DNA of 17,727 nucleotides from Chloroflexota bacterium. GTDB lineage: Bacteria; Chloroflexota; Dehalococcoidia; GIF9; AB-539-J10. The position numbers were made by a program, and so were the translations under genes. The DNA lies in NCBI GenBank assembly GCA_015222255.1, contig JADFUX010000007.1:1-17727 (forward strand). The letters are read 5' to 3'. Shown here piece by piece: positions 6,651-13,264 of the stretch. Positions within the stretch are counted from its first letter, which is position 1. The number at the start of each line of letters is the position of its first letter. The notes beneath the pieces were generated by a model, which saw only the letters and a list, made by a program, of their open reading frames with translations, searched no databases and was not told where the DNA came from.

Positions 6651-7904
6651 GTGGGCAAAACGCTAGCGGAAAAGATTCTAAGCGACAAGTCGCATGGCGA
6701 TGCCAAAGCTGGGGACATTGTCGTCGCCGATGTGGACCTGGTTTTTGTCCAAGATATTACCGGCCCTTTGGCCATAAAGCAATTCAAGGAAATCGGCTTC
6801 GGATCCATAGCTAAGCCGCAAAGAGCAATAATATTTCTGGACCACGCCGCCCCTAGCCCACACCGACAGCTTTCCAATGACCACAGGTTTCTGCGTACCT
6901 TTGCTAAAGAAAGCGGCTGTTTTCTCTATGAGGTAGGTAGCGGCGTGTGCCACCAGTTGGTGGCCGAGAACGTGGCCAACCCGGGGGATATGATTGTTGG
7001 CTCCGATTCTCATACTGTTACCGCCGGTGCATTGGGTGCTTTCGCCACAGGTATGGGCTCCAGCGATGCGGCGGTAGCTCTAGCGCTGGGCAAGACATGG
7101 CTTCGGGTGCCGGAAAGCTTACTCATCATCCTCGATGGTGCCTTTCCTAAAGGGGTTGACGCCAAGGACCTGATTCTATACCTCATAGGGCAAATCGGCG
7201 CCCAGGGCGCTACTCATAAGGCTCTGGAATTCAGCGGTCAAGCCCTGGCTTGCCTCTCCATGTCGCAACGCTTGACCATAGCTAATATGGCTGTAGATGC
7301 CGGCGCTCAAGTCGGCTTATTCCCCAGCGACGACGTTACTTCTGAATTCCTGGTGTCTCAAAGCCGCGGCGATAGCTATAAGCCATTACATGCCGATACC
7401 GATGCTGAATATCAACAGGCTATACACCTGAACCTTGCCCGGATTGAGCCTATGGTCTCCCTACCACACAGTGTGGATAATGCAGTTCCAGTGAGCGAAG
7501 CAAAAGGGGTCGAGATCCAGCAAGTGTTCATGGGCACCTGCACCAATGGACGACTTGAGGACCTGGCTATTGCTGCCGGGATACTTCAAGGGAGAAAGAG
7601 ACACCCCGACACGAGGTTGCTTATAGCACCAGCTTCGAGGCAAGTGCTAGCACAAGCCATAGAGAAAGGCTATATCAGCAGCCTAGTTGAGTCAGGGGGT
7701 GTTATTTTGCCTCCGGGTTGTGCTGCTTGCCTTGGCCTACACCAGGGCGTACTGGGCGACGGAGAAGCTTGCCTTTCCACTGCCAATCGCAACTTTAAGG
7801 GAAGGATGGGCAACCCCGAAGCCATGATATATCTGGCCAGCCCGGCCACGGCTGCTGCCTCAGCTATAGCAGGTGAGATCACTGACCCCAGGGAGGCAAT
7901 GTGA
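6651..7904 (+). CDS. Aconitase / 3-isopropylmalate dehydratase family large subunit (LeuC-like)
   Basis: A 417-residue [4Fe-4S] hydro-lyase large subunit, the two-subunit (LeuC/homoaconitase) form rather than single-chain aconitase. It begins MGKTLAEKIL, the usual start of the family, at GTG 6651, 6 nt after the previous stop, which suggests translational coupling. Fe-S ligands are C297 in MGTCTNGR and C357/C360 in PPGCAACLG. Other motifs are FLDHAAPSP (62-70), GSDSHTVTAGALGAFATGMGSSD (117-139) and the C-terminal GNPEAMIYLASPATAAASA. The family interconverts hydroxy-acid isomers (isopropylmalate, citrate/isocitrate, homocitrate). Sequence alone does not fix the substrate. The downstream dehydrogenase has isocitrate-type residues and the small subunit has an Arg-containing loop, so aconitase (citrate to isocitrate) is the likeliest role. 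There are no leuA or leuB neighbours. 3-isopropylmalate or (R)-citramalate-derived substrates remain alternatives. Confidence 0.88.
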   Translation: MGKTLAEKILSDKSHGDAKAGDIVVADVDLVFVQDITGPLAIKQFKEIGFGSIAKPQRAIIFLDHAAPSPHRQLSNDHRFLRTFAKESGCFLYEVGSGVCHQLVAENVANPGDMIVGSDSHTVTAGALGAFATGMGSSDAAVALALGKTWLRVPESLLIILDGAFPKGVDAKDLILYLIGQIGAQGATHKALEFSGQALACLSMSQRLTIANMAVDAGAQVGLFPSDDVTSEFLVSQSRGDSYKPLHADTDAEYQQAIHLNLARIEPMVSLPHSVDNAVPVSEAKGVEIQQVFMGTCTNGRLEDLAIAAGILQGRKRHPDTRLLIAPASRQVLAQAIEKGYISSLVESGGVILPPGCAACLGLHQGVLGDGEACLSTANRNFKGRMGNPEAMIYLASPATAAASAIAGEITDPREAM

Positions 7905-8410
7905 TGGCAAATACAGTGCTCCGGGGCAGAGCCATCAAAGTTGGCGACAACATTTCCACAGACCTTATCATCCCCGGCAGGTTCGCCCACTTGAGGAGCA
8001 ACTTGCCTGAACTTGCCAAGCATGTGTTAGAAGACACTCTCCCTACATTCACTTCAGAACTAAGCGAAGGCGACTTTCTTGTCGCTGGTGAAAACTTCGG
8101 TCTCGGTTCCAGTCGGGAGCACGCTGCTATAGTAATCAAAATGTCGGGAGTAGGCGCTATCCTGGCCAAATCCGTGGCGCACATCTTCTTCAGGAATGCC
8201 ATAAACCACGGGTTACCCGTTTTGTTGTGCGATACCGACAGAATAAGCGGCGGCAATGAGCTGGAGATAGACTTAACTGATTTCAGCATTATCAACTTGA
8301 CCTCCGGTGTGAGATTGAGCTGTAACGAGATATCGCCATTGATGTCTGCCATTCTGGAGGAAGGTGGGCTCATTCCCTATATCAGAAAGCACAGAGACTT
8401 CGAGTTATAG
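7904..8410 (+). CDS. Aconitase / 3-isopropylmalate dehydratase family small subunit (LeuD-like)
   Basis: A 168-residue swivelling-domain subunit that closes the active site of the large subunit. Motifs are DNISTDLIIPGRF (15-27) and GENFGLGSSREHAA (62-75), the Ser-Ser-Arg loop that binds substrate. I chose ATG 7904, which overlaps the upstream stop as TGATG and has GGGAGG 7 nt upstream. A GTG at 7901 would be only 4 nt from that site. The specificity loop reads FAHLRSN (27-33). In archaeal homologues YLRT marks homoaconitase and YLVY marks isopropylmalate isomerase, and the Arg in HLRS resembles the former. This points towards a tricarboxylate substrate such as citrate or homocitrate, and it is inference by analogy. 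The gene is translationally coupled to the large subunit. Confidence 0.87.
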   Translation: MANTVLRGRAIKVGDNISTDLIIPGRFAHLRSNLPELAKHVLEDTLPTFTSELSEGDFLVAGENFGLGSSREHAAIVIKMSGVGAILAKSVAHIFFRNAINHGLPVLLCDTDRISGGNELEIDLTDFSIINLTSGVRLSCNEISPLMSAILEEGGLIPYIRKHRDFEL

Positions 8411-8442
8411 AAGTACGCCCATCCCAAGTCATTATGTGGATT

Positions 8443-8508
8443 AACTGTATAGCTGCGGGTCTGGACTCCCGCAGCTCACGGCTAAAGCCCCGATGGTGCC
8501 AACTGTAT
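8443..8508 (+). repeat. 8-bp direct repeats flanking a 50-bp insert-like segment
   Basis: AACTGTAT occurs at 8443-8450 and again at 8501-8508, each followed by a related GC-rich run (ending GCGGG and GCAGGG). The 50 bp between them begins with a perfect 9-bp inverted repeat. This could be duplicated target or operator sequence, but an 8-bp match over this distance can arise by chance. Confidence 0.3.
8451..8476 (+). promoter_or_regulatory. Stem-loop upstream of isocitrate dehydrogenase
   Basis: AGCTGCGGG (8451-8459) pairs perfectly with CCCGCAGCT (8468-8476) around an 8-nt loop. It lies in the 114-nt gap between the small subunit and the dehydrogenase. There is no T run afterwards, so it is not a standard terminator. 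It may be an mRNA processing or stability element, an attenuator, or an operator as dyad DNA. Confidence 0.5.
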
Positions 8509-8524
8509 TACGCAGGGCTACGAC

Positions 8525-9613
8525 ATGCACCATAGAGTAACTCTAATCCCCGGCGATGGCATAGGTCCCGAAGTAGCCCAGGCAACGCAGCGAGTACTAG
8601 AAGCCACAGGAGTCCAGTTTCAATGGGACACTGCCATCATAGGCGATCAAGCCCAACACACGTTTGGCACCACTCTTCCTCAGAGCGCTCTGGATTCCAT
8701 AAAGAGAAATAAGGTTGCTCTTAAGGCACCGCTGACAACACCAATAGGCAGTGGCTTCCGAAGCGTCAATGTCGCGTTGAGGCAGACTTTAGACCTTTAT
8801 GCTTGTCTTCGTCCCTACAAAGTCTACCCCGGGGTACAACATGCGCCATACAAAGATGCGGACATCGTGGTAGTCCGGGAGAATACCGAAGACCTCTACT
8901 CAGGCATTGAATTCGCCAAGGACAGTCCTGAGGCAGCACAGTTGCTAGAGTTCGTCTTCAGCACCACCGGTGAAAGGATAAAGGAAGATTCTGCCGTAAG
9001 CCTGAAGGTAATTTCGCAAGCTGCAAGCAGGCGAATTGTCACCTTTGCTTTTGAATACGCCAGGCAAAATAACAGGAGAAAGGTAACCGCAGTTCACAAG
9101 GCTAACATACTCAAATATTCCGATGGACTTTTCCTGGACACCGCCCGCCAAGTGGCTGAGGGATACCCCGATATGGAGTTCACGGATATAGTTGTGGATG
9201 CGTTATGTATGCAGTTGGTAAGAAGCCCTCAGCAATTTGATGTCCTGGTCTTGCCTAATTTCTATGGAGATTTCATTTCCGACCTCTGCGCCGGGCTAGT
9301 TGGCGGATTGGGGCTAGCTCCCGGAGCCAATATAGGGGATAATATGGCTGTCTTTGAGCCTACGCATGGCAGTGCCCCTAAGTATGCCGGGAAAAACAAG
9401 GCTAACCCTATGGCGATGATGCTGTCTGGGGTAATGATGCTTCGCTACCTGGGAGAAAGGGATAGCGCCGATAAGCTGGAGAAAGCTATAGCTGAGGTCA
9501 TTGCCGAGGGAAAGGATGTGACTTACGACTTGAAGCCCGATCCCGCAGACAGCACTGCCGTAGGCACCAGCCAGGTAGCCGATGCCGTGATAGAGAAGGT
9601 GAAGCGGGGGTGA
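8525..9613 (+). CDS. icd: Isocitrate dehydrogenase, probably NADP-dependent
   Basis: A 362-residue beta-decarboxylating dehydrogenase converting isocitrate to 2-oxoglutarate + CO2. The substrate motif RSVNVALRQ gives S80, N82 and R86, the SxNxxxR set of isocitrate dehydrogenases; isopropylmalate dehydrogenases lack it. R96, R118 and Y125 (VRENTEDLYSG), K192 (HKANILK) and the metal aspartates D225, D249 and D253 are present. The coenzyme site reads HGSAPKYAGKN (281-291). K286 and Y287 match the Lys-Tyr pair that binds the 2'-phosphate of NADP in E. coli Icd, where NAD enzymes have Asp-Ile. The later Tyr is also kept (VTYDL), but the E. coli Arg395 position appears to be Pro. NADP preference is therefore likely but not certain. 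Start ATG 8525 has only a weak upstream site (GCAGGG). It follows the aconitase-like pair, forming a citrate to 2-oxoglutarate branch. Confidence 0.9.
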   Translation: MHHRVTLIPGDGIGPEVAQATQRVLEATGVQFQWDTAIIGDQAQHTFGTTLPQSALDSIKRNKVALKAPLTTPIGSGFRSVNVALRQTLDLYACLRPYKVYPGVQHAPYKDADIVVVRENTEDLYSGIEFAKDSPEAAQLLEFVFSTTGERIKEDSAVSLKVISQAASRRIVTFAFEYARQNNRRKVTAVHKANILKYSDGLFLDTARQVAEGYPDMEFTDIVVDALCMQLVRSPQQFDVLVLPNFYGDFISDLCAGLVGGLGLAPGANIGDNMAVFEPTHGSAPKYAGKNKANPMAMMLSGVMMLRYLGERDSADKLEKAIAEVIAEGKDVTYDLKPDPADSTAVGTSQVADAVIEKVKRG

Positions 9614-9723
9614 ATTCGGTAGAGTTGTACCGAGACGATATAGTAGAATTTCTCACGGTGGGACTCGCCAGCATATCAACAAACCAATGGGAGCAGGGAA
9701 ACTGAGGTCCCAGATACATCCTT

Positions 9724-9751
9724 TTGTGCAAGATATTTGTTGGATTACGAT
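9724..9751 (+). promoter_or_regulatory. Possible promoter for the FKBP gene
   Basis: TTGTGC (9724-9729) and TACGAT (9746-9751) are 16 bp apart, upstream of the TTG start at 9778. The match is moderate. A small dyad, TCGGTA/TACCGA (9616-9633), just after the dehydrogenase stop could mark the transcript boundary but lacks a T run. Confidence 0.3.
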
Positions 9752-9777
9752 AGCTGCAAAGCGAAAGGAGCAGGAAG

Positions 9778-10206
9778 TTGGCGCAGGCGCAATATGGTGA
9801 TGAGGTCACAGTCCACTACACGGGTAAGCTGGAGGACGGCACCGTCTTCGATACCTCCATCGACCAGAGCCCCCTCAAATTCATAATGGGCGATGGTCAA
9901 GTAATCCCAGGCTTGGAAAAAGCCATACTCGGGATGAATCCCGGCGAGTGTAAAACCATCAAAGTCCCCATGGATGAAGCATATGGCCCACGCCGGGAGG
10001 AAATGTTACTGGTGGCGGATCGAAATGAATTTCCCGTGCACATGAAGCCAGAAGCCGGTGAACTTGTAGAAATGCGTCATCAGGATGGTCGAAGAATCAC
10101 GGTCACCGTGATCCATATCTCGGAATCGAGCGTGACATTGGATGCTAACCATCCCTTGGCTGGGAAAGACCTGACTTCGGATATTCAGCTCCTGGAGATC
10201 GGGTAG
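9778..10206 (+). CDS. FKBP-type peptidyl-prolyl cis-trans isomerase, SlyD-like
   Basis: A 142-residue cytoplasmic folding helper. The FKBP half reads VTVHYTGKLEDGTVFDTS (10-27), GDGQVIPGLEKAILGM (38-53) and the AYG at 68-70. Y14, F24, D25, V42, I43 and Y69 fit the prolyl-isomerase pocket. An insert-in-flap region (about 72-120) and the closing NHPLAGKDLTSDIQLLEI (124-141) are the SlyD arrangement, which adds chaperone activity. The His/Cys-rich metal-binding tail of E. coli SlyD is absent. There is no signal peptide, so it should be cytoplasmic. The start is TTG 9778, supported by AAAGGAG 7 nt upstream and by the usual residue spacing to the YGD motif. It stands 164 nt after the dehydrogenase and probably has its own promoter. 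Confidence 0.92.
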   Translation: MAQAQYGDEVTVHYTGKLEDGTVFDTSIDQSPLKFIMGDGQVIPGLEKAILGMNPGECKTIKVPMDEAYGPRREEMLLVADRNEFPVHMKPEAGELVEMRHQDGRRITVTVIHISESSVTLDANHPLAGKDLTSDIQLLEIG

Positions 10207-10416
10207 ACGTATGCTTTGCGTTGACATGCCACCAGGCTTTTGCACCATAAGGGGAGAACGATGAAGAAGCTGCGCAGTATGAGCCGCCTGGGATAGGTGA
10301 GATAACACGGCCTTTGCGGCTGGCCGCGTTTGCCCAAATGCTTCGCACCTGGCAAAGCGCGAGAGGCTACAGCAAATTCCCAAGCCTTGCTTTCCGACAT
10401 AACAGTGGCAACGAGA
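10207..10416 (+). promoter_or_regulatory. Leader region of the HhH-AlkD gene with micro-ORF and hairpin
   Basis: TTGACA at 10221-10226 is a consensus -35, but the matching -10 is weak (CACCAT at 10243-10248, 16-bp spacer). An 11-codon ORF, MKKLRSMSRLG (10261-10296), has a good AGGGGAG just upstream. A strong imperfect stem follows at 10325-10361. Together these could form a regulated leader. Each part alone could also be chance. Confidence 0.3.
10325..10361 (+). other. Stem-loop 56 nt upstream of the HhH-AlkD start
   Basis: CGCGTTTGCC (10325-10334) pairs with GGCAAA-G-CGCG (10351-10361): ten pairs with one bulged G and a 16-nt loop. No T run follows, so it reads as a structured 5' leader or an operator dyad rather than a terminator of the FKBP gene. 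Confidence 0.45.
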
Positions 10417-11268
10417 ATGAGCAAACAAACCCCCAAATCACAAGCCATCAAACGCTTACAATCCTTACAGAATATTGGTCCAGTTACAGCAGAGAGGCTT
10501 TTCTCAATCGGGATTAGAACACCAGAACAAATGAAACAGTCTGATCCTGAAGAAATAAACCAAAGGTTGAAGGAAAAGGAAGGTGTGAAACTGCAGTGCG
10601 ACCACATTCTTGAGAAGCTCAAAGCCTTGTCTAACCCCAAGGCAGTAGAAGGTATGGCACGTTATGGAATCAATCCGGAGAACACTTATGGAGTATCAAT
10701 TCCAAATCTAAGGAAGATGGCTAAGGAAATAGGAGTAGACCATGATTTGGCGCAGCAGCTCTGGTCATCGGCAGTCCACGAAGCACGAATACTGGCAGGT
10801 ATGATAGATGATCCAAAGATGGCTACTGAAGAGCAAATGGAAAGATGGGTGAGAGACTTTGACTCTTGGGATACTTGCGACCAATGCTGTATGAATCTAT
10901 TTGAGAAGACTGAACTTGCCTGCCAAAAAGCGGTCGAATGGAGTGCAAACGATAGAGAGTTTGTTAAAAGAGCTGGGTTTGTATTAATGGCCCGTTTGGC
11001 TGTTAGTGATAAGAAAGCAGATGATATACTATTCGAGAGCTTTCTCCCCATCATAAAGAGGGACGCTTCCGATAATAGAAACTATGTCAAGAAAGCGGTT
11101 AACTGGGCACTAAGGCAAATTGGAAAACGTAACGCTCATTTGAACAGGAAGGCAATTGAGACTGCCAGAGAGATTCAGCAAATAGACTCCAGGTGCGCTA
11201 AATGGATTGCTTCCCACGCCCTTCGGGAATTAACGGGCAAGGCAGTCAAAGAGAGGCTGCGAGAATAG
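10417..11268 (+). CDS. DNA alkylation repair protein (AlkD-like) with N-terminal helix-hairpin-helix domain
   Basis: A 283-residue two-domain protein. Residues 11-56 (QSLQNIGPVTAERLFSIGI, then TPEQM and SDPEEINQRL) form a HhH segment resembling the Cdd1/pathogenicity-locus or TfoX C-terminal type, which binds DNA or protein. Residues 72-273 form an AlkD-like HEAT-repeat domain. The residues known in AlkD to hold the alkylated base pair appear to be present: W151 and D155 in DSWDTCDQCC, and W230 in KKAVNWALRQIGK. AlkD excises positively charged N3- and N7-alkylpurines without base flipping; activity here is inferred from these residues. I chose ATG 10417 (MSKQTPKSQ). An in-frame TTG at 10330 would add 29 low-complexity residues across the hairpin and has no ribosome binding site. 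The site before 10417 is weak (ACGAGA). The radical SAM gene follows at 305 nt. Confidence 0.85.
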   Translation: MSKQTPKSQAIKRLQSLQNIGPVTAERLFSIGIRTPEQMKQSDPEEINQRLKEKEGVKLQCDHILEKLKALSNPKAVEGMARYGINPENTYGVSIPNLRKMAKEIGVDHDLAQQLWSSAVHEARILAGMIDDPKMATEEQMERWVRDFDSWDTCDQCCMNLFEKTELACQKAVEWSANDREFVKRAGFVLMARLAVSDKKADDILFESFLPIIKRDASDNRNYVKKAVNWALRQIGKRNAHLNRKAIETAREIQQIDSRCAKWIASHALRELTGKAVKERLRE

Positions 11269-11573
11269 GGTGCGTAGGTGTCTTCGTCTAGCAGCACGTT
11301 TGCGGCTCATTTGACTCACGGAAGCGGCCTTCCATTATTTCTCTTGCCGCAACACAGCATGTGAACTTTCCAACCAGCCTGCAAAAGCGAAAGATGACTA
11401 AGGGCGTGTATGATTTTTGTCCCAGCCTATGGGCTGAATCCCGGCCAATTCCAACCTGGCAAGCTCATCAGATATTGATGGTGGCGCATGTTTGCAACCT
11501 CTTGTGGGCACAAAGAAGACGTGCCAAGTACATATGGCACGATTCAGGTTGGTTCTAGAGGGAGGGCTACGCA
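11269..11573. other. Intergenic region before the radical SAM gene
   Basis: No gene is recognised. A GTG-started 65-residue frame at 11361-11558 has no ribosome binding site or motif. A dyad, GTGCCA (11521-11526) / TGGCAC (11535-11540), lies about 33 nt before the start codon and could be an operator or hairpin. GGGAGGG near 11560-11566 is the ribosome binding site of the next gene. Confidence 0.4.
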
Positions 11574-12416
11574 GTGGTACACCAACGCTTCGGCTTGAGA
11601 CTGCGTGAAGTTACGGTGAGGTCGATACTATCGTCGTCAAGACTAGCCGATTACTGCCTAAATCCTTATGCTGGATGTGAGCATGGTTGTGTTTATTGCT
11701 ATGCCCGTTTTGCCACTCGTTTTTCCCATCCCAGCGAGGAGTGGGGCAGTTTCGTAGACATAAGGACTAATGCACCCCAATTGATTGAACAGGAGGCAGC
11801 GCGCAAGCGACCGGGAAAGGTAGTTATCAGTTCAGTATCAGATGGGTGGCAACCACAGGAAGAAAAGTATCGCCTGACACGTCAATGCCTTGAAGTCCTG
11901 CTAAGACACAACTATGCGGTGTTTATTCAAACGAAGAGTGCGCTGGTGCAGCGCGACTTTGACCTGCTTGAGGGCCATCCTAACGTCGAGTTAGGCACGA
12001 CCATAACCACGGTCAGGCCCAAAGTAGCTGCTTTATTCGAGCCCGGAGCATCTGCTCCTAATGACAGGATTAAGGTGCTAACCAAAGCCGGCGGCATTGG
12101 TATCCGCACGTTCCTTTTTCTGGGGCCACTACTCCCCTACATTTCGGACAGAGGCAAAGGACTAATGGATCTTCTAGATGTTGTTGCAGAGATCAACCCG
12201 GACTATTTCTTAGTGGATCGATTAAATCCACGTTACGGTATCTGGCGGACTGTTTCTGCAACGTTATCGACGTATGACCCCGAACTGATCCCGGAATACA
12301 GAAAGATGCTGTATGACAAACAGACGCGTGATTGGTATACCTTCAAACTACGCCATAGAATCAGAGAGCAGGCTAAGCAACGAGGGCTGGCCGGCAAGAT
12401 GCGATTGTGTTTTTGA
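11574..12416 (+). CDS. Radical SAM protein, spore photoproduct lyase-like family (COG1533)
   Basis: A 280-residue radical SAM enzyme. The CxxxCxxC cluster motif is C35, C39 and C42 in GCEHGCVYCYAR, which binds a [4Fe-4S] cluster and S-adenosylmethionine. NPYAGCEHGC and ISSVSDGWQPQEEKYRLTRQ (about 85-104) are typical of the short SPL-like family often annotated as Rv2578c-type. The usual TDPYQPIE is replaced by VSDGWQPQE. True spore photoproduct lyases are longer and use an additional C-terminal cysteine, so repair of thymine dimers should not be assumed; the substrate of this subfamily is unknown. Start GTG 11574 is supported by GGAGGG 7 nt upstream. Its neighbour is the AlkD-like repair gene, which only weakly hints at DNA or nucleotide chemistry. 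Confidence 0.87.
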   Translation: MVHQRFGLRLREVTVRSILSSSRLADYCLNPYAGCEHGCVYCYARFATRFSHPSEEWGSFVDIRTNAPQLIEQEAARKRPGKVVISSVSDGWQPQEEKYRLTRQCLEVLLRHNYAVFIQTKSALVQRDFDLLEGHPNVELGTTITTVRPKVAALFEPGASAPNDRIKVLTKAGGIGIRTFLFLGPLLPYISDRGKGLMDLLDVVAEINPDYFLVDRLNPRYGIWRTVSATLSTYDPELIPEYRKMLYDKQTRDWYTFKLRHRIREQAKQRGLAGKMRLCF

Positions 12417-12550
12417 TAGTCGAAATTAGGTCACTAGGCCTGTCCCGTAAATCAAATGCTGGACACCCTTGCTCTCTTTACACTAACAACTCTGATTCTG
12501 CAACCACTAGCACTGCAGTTACCTGGCAACCGGAGCAGTATCTCGGGATC

Positions 12551-12568
12551 AGTCGACCGAAGTCGATT
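12551..12568 (+). other. Small hairpin between convergent genes
   Basis: AGTCGAC / GTCGATT pair around CGAA on plus-strand RNA (seven pairs, one G-U). On the minus strand the central part reads TCGAC-TTCG-GTCGA, a UUCG tetraloop. It sits between the ends of the radical SAM gene (plus) and the DUF5679 gene (minus), so it may help end transcription, but no T run is present. Confidence 0.3.
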
Positions 12569-12619
12569 CAGCGTTCCTCCTCGAGATAACGTGCAAAAGC
12601 TTAGCGAGCAACCGAATCT

Positions 12620-12763
12620 CTAAATCTTCCCCATCCGAAATACCTTTGTGCGACAAACAGGACAGACACCCTGTACTGCCAGTCTGCCATTCTTAAGGGT
12701 AACTTGCTTTGGGTTCTTTATCTCCCTCTTTTGCCTGCACTTTACACAATAAGCTGTTGCCAT
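12620..12763 (-). CDS. Small zinc-ribbon protein, DUF5679 type (47 aa)
   Basis: A 47-residue protein beginning MATAYCVKCRQKREIKNPKQ and ending VCPVCRTKVFRMGKI. The paired CVKC (6-9) and CPVC (34-37) form a one-zinc ribbon. The central VTLKNGRLAVQG strands match the DUF5679 pattern, in which a CxxC knuckle is followed by a basic linker and a second CxxC. Start ATG 12763 has AGGAGG 5-6 nt upstream, and a TTGACA-type promoter lies just before it, so the gene is well supported despite its size. The function of the family is unknown; zinc ribbons of this size often bind nucleic acid or act as a protein module. It runs convergently with the radical SAM gene. Confidence 0.85.
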   Translation of the reverse strand: MATAYCVKCRQKREIKNPKQVTLKNGRLAVQGVCPVCRTKVFRMGKI

Positions 12764-13264
12764 TGAATCCTCCTTCCAGCGCCAAATTTGGTATATTGTG
12801 GCTATAGGAGTGAAATTTTGTCAATACCTCCTAACCAGAGCAGCTCTTCCACATAAAATGCAGTCGCCAACCGCCAGTTTTCTCGCTTGCCAAAACAGAA
12901 GGACCAGCCTCTTTGCAGCGCGGCCTGACCTGAGCAATACCCGTTTGTGCAGTTTTCCCCTGCATAGATTCCTTGTCCTTTTTCTCCACCTGCGCGGGTG
13001 TCACGTCAACGAGTGCTAGTGGTTGCGCACCCGTGTTCTGGACCCACATTGAGGAAGCAACACCTAGCGTTTGCTTCACTGCTTGTTGGTATTTGCCTCT
13101 TACCACTATCTCGAAAACGGCAAGGCCACGGACAGCATCAGAACAAACGCCTATGGAAAACTGAAGAAGGAAGGGGCTGACATAGTGAGGGAGCACATGT
13201 TAAGGTAGAGGAAATTGGTTTAGAATCTAGTCATGCCACCGCTACTACGAGAGATGCTTCGATG
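12764..13264. other. Weakly coding region, possible gene relic on the minus strand
   Basis: Apart from the promoter at 12795-12824, no gene is supported. A minus-strand frame at 12831-13196 (121 residues, GTG start) has plausible composition (for example VQNTGAQPLALVDVTPAQVEKKD), but it has no ribosome binding site and no recognised domain. Nearby alternative frames contain cysteine clusters (CILCG) that hint at a frame-disrupted zinc ribbon. Overlapping plus-strand frames look like shadows. Confidence 0.3.
12795..12824 (-). promoter_or_regulatory. Promoter for the DUF5679 gene
   Basis: On the minus strand, a perfect TTGACA (-35, 12819-12824) is followed after 18 bp by CACAAT (-10, 12795-12800). 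Transcription would start near 12788, about 25 nt before ATG 12763. Confidence 0.5.

Noticed and set aside
8525..9613. 3-isopropylmalate dehydrogenase (leuB) following leuCD
   Set aside because: The SxNxxxR motif (S80, N82, R86) and the Lys-Tyr coenzyme pair are isocitrate dehydrogenase features. The isopropylmalate-type leucine-rich substrate helix is missing.
10330..10416. TTG 10330 as start of the HhH-AlkD protein
   Set aside because: The added 29 residues have no domain character, cross a hairpin and lack a ribosome binding site.
11361..11558. 65-residue frame before the radical SAM gene
   Set aside because: It lacks a ribosome binding site and recognisable features, and overlaps a dyad near the next gene's start.
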